The notes: generated by a model from the letters alone, not told the origin. 16,275 bases of DNA from Eggerthellales bacterium UBA948 (GCA_002293265.1 DBCW01000130.1:6906-23180), one strand, 5' to 3'; counted from the stretch's first letter, positions 1 to 6,968 are shown. Numbers and translations: made by a program.

Positions 1-180
1 CGTTTTGATATTGACCGCGTGCTGGACAGGCGCCAAGCAACATCACTTAAAGTGGGTGGCAATGGGTTGCGCTTTATTGTACGTATTGGCAGCCAAGAGA
101 CGTATTTGTTTTACGAAAACCCCAAGTGGTACGTGGAAGCCAAAGTCTACGAGAGCAGTCATGTTGAGGCGAAGTCCTGA
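1..180 (+). CDS. 3' end of an unidentified protein, coupled to the polymerase gene
   Basis: An open frame enters from the left edge and runs 59 codons to a TGA at 178-180. The visible C-terminus includes RFDIDRVLDRR, GLRFIVRIGSQETYLFYE and NPKWYVEAKVY. It is a mixed-charge, soluble-looking, probably beta-rich tail with no membrane segment. I do not recognise the family. The last A of the stop codon is the first base of the next gene's ATG (TGATG), a typical translational-coupling overlap, so this gene is probably co-transcribed with the Y-family polymerase and may share its damage-response context. A 71-codon frame starting at position 5 in another register is less likely, because it overlaps the coupled frame and has no recognisable features. 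Confidence is good that this frame is coding, and nil as to function. Confidence 0.7.
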   Translation, partial: RFDIDRVLDRRQATSLKVGGNGLRFIVRIGSQETYLFYENPKWYVEAKVYESSHVEAKS

Positions 181-1466
181 TGCTCACTCACGCAGACGAG
201 CGTATAGTGTTTCACATTGACATGAACTCCTTTTACGCCAGTGTTGAACAAGCTGAAGACCCCTCACTTAAAGGTAAACCCGTGGCGGTTGCCGGTAAAG
301 AGGAGTTGAGACACGGGATCATCCTCACCAAAAGCAAGGAGGCTAAATGCTATGGTGTAAAAACAGCTGAGGCTATTTGGGAGGCACGCAAGAAATGTCC
401 GAATCTGATTGTGCTTCCACCCAACTACAAACTTTATAAAAAATACTCTGCAATGGCACGCGATATCTACAACCAATACTCTGACCAAGTAGAACCCTTT
501 GGGCTGGATGAGTGCTGGGTGGAGCTTACCGGCAGTATACATCTGCACGGCAACATTCCCATGCTCGTGGCAAAAGAGATAAGCGAACGTATAAAAGCTG
601 AACTTGGTGTTACGGTAAGCATTGGTATGGGCTGGAATAAGATAATCTCAAAGTTTGGCTCGGATTATAAAAAGCCTGATGCCATAACCCAGATTACGCG
701 GGACAACTTTGCGGATGTCTTTTGGAAGGCTCCCGTGCGTGACTTGCTTTACGTAGGCGCGGCCACAGAACGCAAACTTCATGCCTACAACATCAGGACT
801 ATCGGCGATTTAGCGTGTGCGGAAGATAGATATCTGCAAAACAAATTTGGTGTGATAGGTTTTATGCTGCGTACATTCGCACGTGGCGAAGATACAACGC
901 CCGTAAAATCTTATGACCCGGATGCCCAAGATGTTCTTCGCAGTATTAAAAGCTACGGCAATGGGCTTACTGCTCCACATGACATCACCACAGAAGATGA
1001 TGCTAAGGCACTTATCTACCTGCTGTCAGAATCTGTAGGACAGCGCCTGCGCGAAGATTTTACTCGTGCCCGCACTATCTCTATTGCCGTGCGCGACGGC
1101 AACGAGCTTACCAGCTTTACCAGGCAGACTAAACTCAGACAGGCTACGGCTGCAACTAAAACTGTCGCATGTGCCGCATGGAAGCTGCTCAAGAGCAACC
1201 AGAGATTTGATCCGGATCGCCCTGTGCGAGGCTTGATGGTGCGTGCAAGCGATCTGGTGCCCGTGAGCGCACCTGAGCAGTTATCGATATTTGACGACGA
1301 TGGCGACAGTGCATTGGAGCACCTAGACATGGCGATAGATAGTCTGCGTCGCCGCTTTGGCAACACAATTGTTCAACGTGGTATAGAATTGATGGATGAA
1401 AGCTTGCTTGGCGTAGATATCAAAGGTGAGAACACTGTTCATCCGATAGGGTTTTTACACGTTTGA
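180..1466 (+). CDS. Y-family translesion DNA polymerase (DinB/Pol IV-like)
   Basis: This 428-residue error-prone polymerase copies past damaged template bases. The palm begins with VFHIDMNSFYASVEQ, where D14 is a metal ligand and Y19 sits at the steric-gate position. The second catalytic pair is D110-E111 in EPFGLDECWVEL. This corresponds to the usual SIDEA motif, but with Leu before DE and Cys after it, a Firmicutes-type variant. SIGMGWNKIISKFGSDYKKPD (about 147-167) is the conserved finger/palm segment. VGAATERKLHAYNIRTIGDL (about 192-211) is the helix-hairpin-helix-like thumb element, and the little-finger domain follows. QLSIF at 367-371 is a textbook beta-clamp-binding motif, so it should be recruited to the sliding clamp. 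The ATG overlaps the upstream stop, and a GAGG lies about 12 bases before it. The SRAP gene follows 28 bases downstream on the same strand, consistent with one damage-response operon. Any LexA-type operator would be upstream of the window. Confidence 0.95.
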   Translation: MLTHADERIVFHIDMNSFYASVEQAEDPSLKGKPVAVAGKEELRHGIILTKSKEAKCYGVKTAEAIWEARKKCPNLIVLPPNYKLYKKYSAMARDIYNQYSDQVEPFGLDECWVELTGSIHLHGNIPMLVAKEISERIKAELGVTVSIGMGWNKIISKFGSDYKKPDAITQITRDNFADVFWKAPVRDLLYVGAATERKLHAYNIRTIGDLACAEDRYLQNKFGVIGFMLRTFARGEDTTPVKSYDPDAQDVLRSIKSYGNGLTAPHDITTEDDAKALIYLLSESVGQRLREDFTRARTISIAVRDGNELTSFTRQTKLRQATAATKTVACAAWKLLKSNQRFDPDRPVRGLMVRASDLVPVSAPEQLSIFDDDGDSALEHLDMAIDSLRRRFGNTIVQRGIELMDESLLGVDIKGENTVHPIGFLHV

Positions 1467-1494
1467 AGCGTGTAAGACAATGGAGGTAAACGTT

Positions 1495-2109
1495 ATGTGC
1501 GGCAGATTCCAAGGAGTTCCAATAGAGATTGTGGAACAGATAATCCGCGACATCGAGATGCAAAACGTTGCTTTGACCTTACCGGACTGGCCTGCTGTAT
1601 TTCCGCAAGCTTATCCCAAGTCTAAGGTGCCTATCATTGTGCCTGATGATGGCGGCGGCACCAGCAACTTGACCGCTCAAATCATGCAGTGGGGCTTTGA
1701 GGTATCGTGGGGCAAAAACGTTGTGTTCAACACTCGAGCAGACAGTGCATTGAAGCCGGGGGCGCGCAATATGTGGGCTGACTCGCTTGAGAGCAGGCGT
1801 TGCGTTGTGCCAACTCTTGGCTTTTATGAGCCGCACAAAACCGAGACATTTATAAACCCTCGCAGTGGCAAAGAAAACAAACAGCAGTACTTTTTCACCA
1901 TGTCCACTTCCCCATTTCTTTTCTTGGCCGGAATATATGAGAGTGACCATTTCTCGATAATGACCACAGAATCCAACTCCTCAGTGAGTCCCATCCACGA
2001 TAGGATGCCGGTGGTTTTAAAGCCGGATGAGTTAGGCAAGTGGCTGGGCAGTAGCTACGTATCCCTATTTGACAGAAGCGGACTGCTGCTTGACGCTGCA
2101 AAGGAGTAA
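1495..2109 (+). CDS. SRAP/HMCES/YedK family abasic-site DNA-protein crosslink protein
   Basis: SRAP proteins bind abasic sites in single-stranded DNA and form a thiazolidine crosslink through Cys2, shielding the lesion. The start chosen is the ATG that gives MCGRF, because Cys2 must become N-terminal after Met removal. A GGAGG sits at 1482-1486, 8 bases upstream; an in-frame ATG five codons earlier would bury the cysteine. The protein is 204 residues. Family residues are all visible: C2, N79 in NTRADS, E112 in GFYEPH, and H168 in SPIHDRMPVVL. GFYEPH replaces the more usual GFYEW, but the glutamate is kept. It is probably intact and active in repair. Location directly behind a translesion polymerase matches the known habit of SRAP genes to sit with SOS genes, which supports a shared role at stalled forks. 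Confidence 0.93.
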   Translation: MCGRFQGVPIEIVEQIIRDIEMQNVALTLPDWPAVFPQAYPKSKVPIIVPDDGGGTSNLTAQIMQWGFEVSWGKNVVFNTRADSALKPGARNMWADSLESRRCVVPTLGFYEPHKTETFINPRSGKENKQQYFFTMSTSPFLFLAGIYESDHFSIMTTESNSSVSPIHDRMPVVLKPDELGKWLGSSYVSLFDRSGLLLDAAKE

Positions 2110-2122
2110 GCAACTTGCCCAC

Positions 2123-2151
2123 GACATGCATCAATACTTATAATGCATGTC
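2123..2151 (+). terminator. Hairpin after the SRAP gene, weak terminator candidate
   Basis: GACATGCAT and ATGCATGTC form a perfect 9-bp inverted repeat around an 11-base loop, starting 13 bases after the SRAP stop. No run of T follows, only an AT-rich stretch (ATTCAATTCATT), so termination may be partial. A protein-binding palindrome is the alternative. Confidence 0.45.
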
Positions 2152-2178
2152 ATTCAATTCATTATGGCATAAACATAT

Positions 2179-2242
2179 ATACCATTTGACAATTTCTGAT
2201 GGTATTATGCTCAGATGTTTTTTCATAGTGATGTGATACATC
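2179..2242 (+). promoter_or_regulatory. sstT promoter with overlapping palindromes
   Basis: An extended -10 box, TGG-TATTAT, lies at 2200-2208 and would place transcription start near 2215. A TTGACA at 2186-2191 is only 11 bases from it and is unlikely to act as its -35. ATACCAT (2179-2185) and ATGGTAT (2199-2205) form a perfect inverted repeat with centres 20 bp apart, and the right arm lies on the -10 box. A second tight palindrome, GATGT-GAT-ACATC, occupies 2230-2242 in the leader. The first pair is well placed for a repressor; the regulator is unknown. Confidence 0.5.
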
Positions 2243-2263
2243 GTCTTATAGTAAGGACAATAC

Positions 2264-3532
2264 GTGGAAGCAATAAAGAAGATCGGTAAGCTTTATAACA
2301 GCATCAGCCTTGTTAAGCGCATACTCGCCGGTTTGGTCATCGGCATCATTTTAGGCTTAGTTATCCCAGGGATTGAACCCATCGCCCTAATGGGAAACAT
2401 CTTCATCGGCGCCCTAAAAGCCGTAGCTCCGATACTCGTTTTCTTTTTGGTCTTAAGCTCGCTGGCAAATGCCAAAGGCGACGGATCAATGAAGACCGTC
2501 TTGCTGCTGTACCTATGCTCAACACTGATCGCAGCTGCGGTTGCGGTAATTGCAAGTTTTCTCTTTCCCACCGCTCTTTCGTTAAGTGGTGCAGAAAGCG
2601 CAAGCAATTCCGCGCCAAGTGGTCTTGGCGAAGTTCTCATAACACTGTTCATGAACGTGGTCTCAAACCCGGTGGATGCCTTAGCTAACGCAAACTACAT
2701 TGGCATTCTTGCTTGGGCTGTTGTACTGGGTATAGCACTTCGCGCTGCAAAAGACACCACAAAAAGCGTTCTCGTCAGTGTGTCAGACGCAGTTGCCAAA
2801 GTTGTGCGCTGGGTAATATCACTTGCTCCTCTAGGTATCATCGGCATTGTCTATTCATCGGTTGCAGAATACGGTCCGGAGATATTTATCGAGTATGGTC
2901 ATCTTGTGCTTGTTCTCGTGGCCTGCATGTTGATTATCGCTGTTGTAACCAATCCCCTACTTGTATTTTTGGCACTGCGCACCAACCCTTATCCACTGGT
3001 TATCAAATGCTTAAAAGACAGCGGTATAACCGCGTTTTTTACTCGCAGCTCAGCGGCTAATATCCCTGTAAACATGGAGCTTTGCCGCAAACTTGGACTC
3101 AACAAAGACACTTACTCGGTGTCTATCCCGCTTGGCGCCACCATCAACATGGCCGGTGCTGCCGTAACCATCGCAGTTATGTCTATGGCGGCTGCATATA
3201 CAATGGGAATCAGCATAGACCCGGTAACTGCTGTATTGCTTTGCGTCCTTGCCGCCATCAGCGCTTGCGGCGCGTCAGGCGTACCCGGCGGTTCGTTACT
3301 TTTGATCCCACTGGCCTGCTCACTTTTTGGCGTACCAAACGATATTGCCATGCAAGTTGTCTCCGTTGGCCTGATCATCGGCGTGATCCAAGACTCCTGC
3401 GAGACCGCAATCAACTCATCCTCAGACGCACTTTTCACAGCCACCGCAGAATACCGTACCTGGAAAAAGCAAGGTAAAAACTTTAAACCCGGGGCATATG
3501 TTGTAGATGAAGCTGGCACAGAGAAAGCTTAG
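2264..3532 (+). CDS. sstT: Sodium/serine-threonine symporter SstT (DAACS family)
   Basis: This inner-membrane carrier imports serine and threonine with sodium. The 422-residue sequence follows E. coli SstT closely from memory of that family. [16 protein letters not shown] (49-64) is near the N-terminus. [10 protein letters not shown] (262-271) and NMAGAA (295-300) follow. [11 protein letters not shown] (334-344) forms the hairpin region, and [13 protein letters not shown] (376-388) contributes to substrate and ion binding. About eight hydrophobic segments and two re-entrant hairpin regions are visible, as expected for the glutamate/aspartate transporter fold. The start is a GTG at 2264 with AAGGA 6 bases upstream; no ATG is better placed. 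The hydrophilic tail of about 30 residues after the last motif is somewhat longer than in E. coli. The gene stands alone, with its own promoter and a downstream hairpin. Confidence 0.95.
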   Translation: MEAIKKIGKLYNSISLVKRILAGLVIGIILGLVIPGIEPIALMGNIFIGALKAVAPILVFFLVLSSLANAKGDGSMKTVLLLYLCSTLIAAAVAVIASFLFPTALSLSGAESASNSAPSGLGEVLITLFMNVVSNPVDALANANYIGILAWAVVLGIALRAAKDTTKSVLVSVSDAVAKVVRWVISLAPLGIIGIVYSSVAEYGPEIFIEYGHLVLVLVACMLIIAVVTNPLLVFLALRTNPYPLVIKCLKDSGITAFFTRSSAANIPVNMELCRKLGLNKDTYSVSIPLGATINMAGAAVTIAVMSMAAAYTMGISIDPVTAVLLCVLAAISACGASGVPGGSLLLIPLACSLFGVPNDIAMQVVSVGLIIGVIQDSCETAINSSSDALFTATAEYRTWKKQGKNFKPGAYVVDEAGTEKA

Positions 3533-3549
3533 CCGCAAACTTGAATGCC

Positions 3550-3589
3550 TACTTGCACCCTCATTAAAGCCTTATTGAGGGTGCAAGTA
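3550..3589. terminator. Strong hairpin between convergent sstT and brnTA
   Basis: TACTTGCACCCTCATTAA (3550-3567) pairs with 3572-3589 over 18 positions with a single T-T mismatch and a 4-base AGCC loop. It begins 18 bases after the sstT stop and about 25 bases beyond the brnA stop on the other strand. Neither side has a good T-run, so it is not a textbook intrinsic terminator, but its place between two gene ends suggests it serves as a two-way stop or protects the 3' ends. Confidence 0.6.
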
Positions 3590-3614
3590 AATGCATGGCA
3601 ACATTAATACGCTC

Positions 3615-3881
3615 CTAAACGACAGCACGCTCTTTTCTGCATTCCTTGGCCTTTTCAGCTAACCACATATTCATTACAGCGCTACGGCTGACTGCCAGAT
3701 GTCTCGCCTCGTTTTCCATTTCCTCTATCACCCATTCTGGAATGCTCCCATTAACTTTTCGTACAGAATCTTTTCCCCCCGGAAATCTAACAGAATTTAT
3801 TTTCACATAAGGAATCATATCTCCACCATCATCAAAGATACGATCCAACTCTTCAGCGTCGACTGTTTCTGTTTTTGTCAT
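3615..3881 (-). CDS. brnA: BrnA-type ribbon-helix-helix antitoxin
   Basis: This 88-residue protein is the likely antitoxin and autorepressor of the BrnT toxin. The N-terminal part (about 1-35) is acidic, with DAEELDRIFDDGGD, typical of the toxin-neutralising segment. The C-terminal part holds SIPEWVIEEMENEARHLAVS followed by RSAVMNMWLAEK (about 46-77), the pattern of a ribbon-helix-helix DNA-binding fold as in BrnA proteins. Unusually for a simple two-gene layout the toxin is first and the antitoxin second, which is the normal order for BrnTA. The ATG lies inside the end of brnT (29-base overlap), with GAGGTGAG upstream as ribosome site, so translation is coupled. A VapB-like or other RHH protein is the alternative, but the partner argues for BrnA. 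Confidence 0.88.
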   Translation of the reverse strand: MTKTETVDAEELDRIFDDGGDMIPYVKINSVRFPGGKDSVRKVNGSIPEWVIEEMENEARHLAVSRSAVMNMWLAEKAKECRKERAVV

Positions 3882-4131
3882 AATAGCTCACCTCATTTTC
3901 TGTCGCTCGCCGTACCGAAATGATACGAACAACTCCTACCCTCAGTGTATATATTGCTGCCCATAATGTTCCTTCATAGTGAGCAACAAGCAAATAGCGT
4001 TGCTCACCCCTATGCTCAAGCTCAATTTCCATACGATCAAGGTCACACCAAAGATCTAGTGCTTCGGCAAAACTAATCCCATGTTTGCTTTCGTTGATAT
4101 CGCTCTTAATGTCATCAAATTCAAACTCCAA
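3853..4131 (-). CDS. brnT: BrnT-type ribonuclease toxin
   Basis: BrnT toxins have a RelE/ParE-like fold, cleave RNA and stop translation; this is family knowledge. The 92-residue protein begins EFEFDDIKSDINESKHGISF, matching the family's opening FEFDxxKxxxNxxKHGIxF. It continues with EALDLWCDLDRM, a basic/aromatic stretch RGEQRYLLVAHYEG, and ends with RIISVRRATENEVSYY, the family's hallmark RIISVRRAxxxE. The start appears to be a TTG at 4131 with a GAGGGGGG ribosome site four to five bases upstream; no ATG is available at the correct N-terminus. It is the first gene of a two-gene operon with brnA. All family signature segments are present and there is no frameshift, so the toxin is probably functional, and the weak start codon may help keep its level low. 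Confidence 0.9.
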   Translation of the reverse strand: MEFEFDDIKSDINESKHGISFAEALDLWCDLDRMEIELEHRGEQRYLLVAHYEGTLWAAIYTLRVGVVRIISVRRATENEVSYYDKNRNSRR

Positions 4132-4152
4132 AATACCCCCCTCTTTTGTATC

Positions 4153-4199
4153 ATATTACTACCGATTTCATATTCTGTAAATACTGAATGCATACTGAA
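4153..4199 (-). promoter_or_regulatory. brnTA promoter with direct-repeat operator candidate
   Basis: On the minus strand a TTTACA (4181-4176) and TAATAT (4158-4153) are separated by 17 bases, a good sigma-70-type promoter, giving a leader of about 15 bases before the TTG start. Just upstream of and touching the -35, the octamer ATACTGAA occurs twice on the plus strand (4181-4188 and 4192-4199), offset by 11 bp or one helical turn. This is a natural binding site for the dimeric RHH antitoxin acting as autorepressor, by analogy with other TA operons. Confidence 0.6.
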
Positions 4200-4229
4200 A
4201 TAATGTAACAGTCGGAGTTGTGATAAAGT

Positions 4230-4507
4230 TTTGCTGCCTTAAAAGCGAGCGCTTAAGGCAGCAAATATTAGCGCCAATCATCTCTTACACAAAAGCTTAA
4301 TCCTGATATGCAAGAACGCTTCTTGCCTCAAATACCTCTTACGGACAGAAACCTCAACGGCGTGGCTGCGAGGGCAAACGGCAGTGTAATGTTACCTGCC
4401 GATTTATGTGTTTGCTCAAAAGAGTGTCTGCCGGCGAAAGCGCACCTCCAGATATCATTGCGCATTGAGTACGAACATTTGTTATTCATTTGGAGATGGA
4501 GGTTAAT
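4230..4507 (+). promoter_or_regulatory. Hairpin-rich region, candidate structured leader of the alcohol dehydrogenase gene
   Basis: The 376-base gap between the divergent brnT and dehydrogenase genes holds no convincing gene but several inverted repeats. These are 4230-4242 with 4253-4265 (13 bp perfect), 4310-4316 with 4320-4326 (7 bp, 3-base loop), and a composite stem of 4374-4379/4410-4415 stacked on 4380-4384/4396-4400. A short stem closes a GAAA tetraloop at 4434-4441, extended by 4429-4431/4442-4444. ACCTCCA at 4444-4450 is perfectly complementary to TGGAGGT at 4497-4503, which contains the gene's ribosome site, and it overlaps the tetraloop stem by one base. This resembles a switchable ribosome-site sequestrator. 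A weak extended -10 (TGATATGCA, 4304-4312) is the only promoter I can suggest. It matches no riboswitch class I can recall. Confidence 0.45.
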
Positions 4508-5461
4508 ATGAAAGGTTGGGAGTTTACTACCACACATGTACCACTAAAAGTTGTTGAGAAAGAAGACCCAAAAGCCAAACCGGGATACGTTGTTTTGGAT
4601 GTTAAAGCTTGCGGTCTTTGCCATTCAGATGTGGGCGCGCTAGAAGATGAAAGTTGGCTGAATTTAATGACGCCACCAGTAATTATTGGTCATGAGTTAG
4701 CCGGTGTTATCACCGAGGTAGGCGAAGGTGTTACTGAGTATAAGGTTGGCGACAGGGTGGGTGTTTGCCCACTTGGCTCCAACGACGGAACTACTCCCGG
4801 TTACACCCGTGATGGCGGTTACGCCACAAAGTCAACCGCTCCGGTAGAGCAACTGGTACCAATTCCGGATAACGTAGATTTCATCTATGCTGCCGCAGCA
4901 ACTGATGCCGGCATGACTTCCTATCATGCTTTGGTAATCACAGGTCAGATCAAACCGGGAATGAAAGTTGGCATAATTGGCATTGGCGGACTTGGGCAAA
5001 TAGGCGCACGCGTCGCTGTTCTCAAAGGCAGCGAAGTTTATGTTTCATCCAGAAAACCTGAAGCTCGCCAGCGCGCACTTGATCTTGGCTGCAAAGCCGC
5101 TGTAGAAACAGCACCTGAACTGGCGCAATTTGGCTGTGAGGTTATTGTAGATTTTGCAGGATCCGGTCAAAGTACCTATGATGCTTTAGAGGCCGTGGCT
5201 CCCAAGGGTCGTGTTGTAGTGGTTGGCATGTCTAAGCTTGAAGCAACCATCAATACTATGTCTATTATCACCAAAGAAGCCACCGTAATTGGCAGCCAGG
5301 GCGGAACCGCTGAAGATATTGCTGACTTATATCAATATATGTCTTCCGGCGAACTCAAATTAACCGTACATGAAGTTACATTTGATCAAATTGCCGAGGG
5401 ACTTGACACCCTTAAGGAAGGCAAAGTAGACGGCCGTCTCGTAGCCAATATGGACCTGTAG
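4508..5461 (+). CDS. Zinc-type medium-chain alcohol dehydrogenase (MDR family) lacking the structural-zinc lobe
   Basis: This enzyme oxidises an alcohol or reduces an aldehyde/ketone with a nicotinamide cofactor; the substrate is unknown. The start is the ATG at 4508 with GGAGG at 4498-4502; an in-frame TTG at 4490 is less likely. The protein is 317 residues. Catalytic-zinc ligands are C38 in CGLCHSD and H62-E63 in GHELAG. In the third ligand region, where many members have Cys, TDAGMTSYHAL carries D133, as in a known subgroup. The four-Cys structural-zinc loop is absent: the stretch after VGDRVGVCPLG (about 80-110) is glycine-rich and short, which also explains the small size. The Rossmann motif is GIGGLGQIG (158-166), and the next strand ends in VSSRKPE, where Ser-Arg hints at NADP preference (inference). 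It stands alone, with a structured leader and its own terminator. Confidence 0.9.
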   Translation: MKGWEFTTTHVPLKVVEKEDPKAKPGYVVLDVKACGLCHSDVGALEDESWLNLMTPPVIIGHELAGVITEVGEGVTEYKVGDRVGVCPLGSNDGTTPGYTRDGGYATKSTAPVEQLVPIPDNVDFIYAAAATDAGMTSYHALVITGQIKPGMKVGIIGIGGLGQIGARVAVLKGSEVYVSSRKPEARQRALDLGCKAAVETAPELAQFGCEVIVDFAGSGQSTYDALEAVAPKGRVVVVGMSKLEATINTMSIITKEATVIGSQGGTAEDIADLYQYMSSGELKLTVHEVTFDQIAEGLDTLKEGKVDGRLVANMDL

Positions 5462-5479
5462 TCTCAATAAGCTATCAGC

Positions 5480-5526
5480 AAAGGGGCAGAAAAGACAACA
5501 TAAAATGTCTTTCCTGCCCCTTTTTT
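5480..5526 (+). terminator. Rho-independent terminator after the alcohol dehydrogenase
   Basis: An 18-bp stem with one mismatch (5480-5497 with 5506-5523), an 8-base loop and a run of six T (5521-5526) start 19 bases after the stop. It is a classic intrinsic terminator. The reverse strand has only a short T-run, so it may serve the converging asd gene only weakly. Confidence 0.92.
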
Positions 5527-5563
5527 CACATTATCCCAAAAATGAACGCTTTGAAACCGCCGC

Positions 5564-6589
5564 CTACGATGGAAGCAATAGCTCGGCTATCTGTACGGCA
5601 TTTAGGGCGGCACCTTTGCGGAGTTGGTCGGCTACGCACCAGAAGTTTAGACCGTTTTCTACAGTGGGATCTTTGCGCAAACGACCGACGAAAGTGCCGT
5701 CGGTTCCGGCCAGCAGACCGGGCATCGGGTAAGTGAGGCTTGCAGGGTCGTCCATCAAAGTCACACCGGGGGCTGTGGCAAAGGCCTCGCGTGCTTGATC
5801 TACAGAAATAGGTGCAGCAAACTCCACATTAATCATTTCGGCATGACAACGAAGTACCGGTACGCGTACGCAATTGGCGCAAATCTCTATTGCTGCGTCA
5901 TCCAATATCTTTTTAGGCTCTACGACCATCTTCCACTCTTCTTTGGTGGTGCCGTCATCCAAAAATACATCGATCTGGGGAATGCAGTTAAAAGCTATCT
6001 GGTGGGCAAACTTGTTTACCGTCAGCGGCTCTTTGGCTAAAAACTCGCCGGTCTGACCATAAAGCTCGTTCATGCCTTGAACACCGGCACCACTGGCAGC
6101 TTGATAGGTAGACACAACAACGCGCTTGATAGGTGCAGCCTTACGCAGAGCACTTAATGCCACCACCATCTGGATTGTGGAGCAGTTAGGGTTTGCGATA
6201 ACGCCGCTATGCATAGTAGCAGCCTCAGGATTGACCTCCGGCACTACCAGCGGCACACCATCCTCCATACGAAACGCCGAGGAATTGTCGATCATTACTG
6301 CACCGGCATTTACCACATCGTCACGCATTTTTTCGGAGATGGCTCCCCCGGCAGAAAACAAAGCAATATCCACATCATCAAAGGACTGAGGGGTCATCTC
6401 CTCAACTAGAATCTCGCTCCCCTTAAACGATATTGTAGTTCCCGCACTGCGAGCAGAAGCTAAGGGTTTTACTCTTGAGGCCGGAAAATTGCGCTGCTCC
6501 AACACAAGCAGCATCTCGCGACCAACAGCACCGGTGGCACCGGCAACAGCTACAACAGGATTTGCGGGAATCTCTTTTGACCAGCTCAT
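5564..6589 (-). CDS. asd: Aspartate-semialdehyde dehydrogenase
   Basis: Asd reduces aspartyl-4-phosphate to aspartate-4-semialdehyde with NADPH, the second step towards lysine, threonine, methionine and diaminopimelate. The 341-residue cytosolic protein shows GATGAVGREM (17-26) for NADP binding. NPNCSTIQ holds the catalytic C136, and SxxQAASGAG follows (about 160-169). VRVPVLRCHAEMINVEF carries the catalytic H249. Length and motifs match the family used by Gram-positive bacteria, and no key residue is missing. The ATG at 6589 has AAAGG about 7 bases upstream. The partner lysC lies on the same strand but 1.5 kb away behind an opposite-strand CPBP gene, so the two are transcribed separately. 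An extended -10 promoter lies about 100 bases upstream. Confidence 0.96.
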   Translation of the reverse strand: MSWSKEIPANPVVAVAGATGAVGREMLLVLEQRNFPASRVKPLASARSAGTTISFKGSEILVEEMTPQSFDDVDIALFSAGGAISEKMRDDVVNAGAVMIDNSSAFRMEDGVPLVVPEVNPEAATMHSGVIANPNCSTIQMVVALSALRKAAPIKRVVVSTYQAASGAGVQGMNELYGQTGEFLAKEPLTVNKFAHQIAFNCIPQIDVFLDDGTTKEEWKMVVEPKKILDDAAIEICANCVRVPVLRCHAEMINVEFAAPISVDQAREAFATAPGVTLMDDPASLTYPMPGLLAGTDGTFVGRLRKDPTVENGLNFWCVADQLRKGAALNAVQIAELLLPS

Positions 6590-6691
6590 GGAAAAACCTT
6601 TCTTTAAACTCTACCCTTGCCTTTTAGCTTGACCGAGGTCTATCACATATCAGATCTACAAAAGCCTCAGGCATTAATTAACCGTTTTCAG

Positions 6692-6700
6692 ATTATAGCA
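6692..6700 (-). promoter_or_regulatory. Extended -10 promoter for asd
   Basis: The minus strand reads TGC-TATAAT at 6700-6692, a consensus extended -10 element, implying a leader of roughly 95 bases before the asd ATG. A TTGACA is only 8 bases upstream, too close to be its -35 box. The leader has short repeats (GCCTGAGGC) but no lysine-riboswitch features that I recognise. Confidence 0.5.
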
Positions 6701-6968
6701 GGGGGTGTCAACCGTACATCCTAATTACCCAAAGCTTGTGCTCATACAAACCCAAACAGCACAAAAACACTCTTGAGCGGTGATAACATGGACAAGTTAA
6801 AACGGCGAACGGCGCTTAAGATAACACGTAAAACGCGCCATTGCCCAAACAAGCCCTATGACAACTGTATATTTGATAGAATTGCAATTAGCGCTTATGT
6901 GATTGGGCAAAACTTTCACTTCAGTCGTAAGTGCCAAGCAATTACTTAGGGAAGAGTAAGAGGATGTC
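6701..6968. other. Intergenic region between divergent asd and the CPBP gene
   Basis: Together with the asd leader this makes a gap of 379 bases without a credible gene. It contains a perfect 8-bp inverted repeat, TTGCCCAA (6841-6848) and TTGGGCAA (6903-6910), 54 bases apart. This flanks an AT-rich segment that probably holds the promoter of the CPBP gene. A TTGATA at 6873-6878 with TATGTG 17 bases later is the only, weak, promoter suggestion. A GAGGA ribosome site precedes the ATG at 6969. A 60-codon minus-strand frame here has no ribosome site or family resemblance and I left it out. Confidence 0.4.

Noticed and set aside
2186..2208. TTGACA and TATTAT before sstT as a standard promoter
   Set aside because: The spacing is 11 bases, far from the 16-18 needed; I call an extended -10 promoter instead.
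3615..4131. Part of a larger defence island or mobile element around the toxin-antitoxin pair
   Set aside because: No transposase, integrase, attachment repeats or other defence genes flank it; the neighbours are ordinary metabolic and transport genes.
4308..4511. 67-codon plus-strand frame in the region before the alcohol dehydrogenase
   Set aside because: It runs through the hairpins and over the dehydrogenase start, has no ribosome site and resembles no family; the opposite-strand frame at 4328-4537 is equally unconvincing.
5505..6409. Several plus-strand frames opposite asd
   Set aside because: They are antisense to a clearly recognisable enzyme gene and show no family resemblance or ribosome sites.
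6692..6712. TTGACA followed by TATAAT upstream of asd, read as a full -35/-10 promoter
   Set aside because: The spacing is only 8 bases. The TATAAT is better explained as an extended -10 element preceded by TGC.
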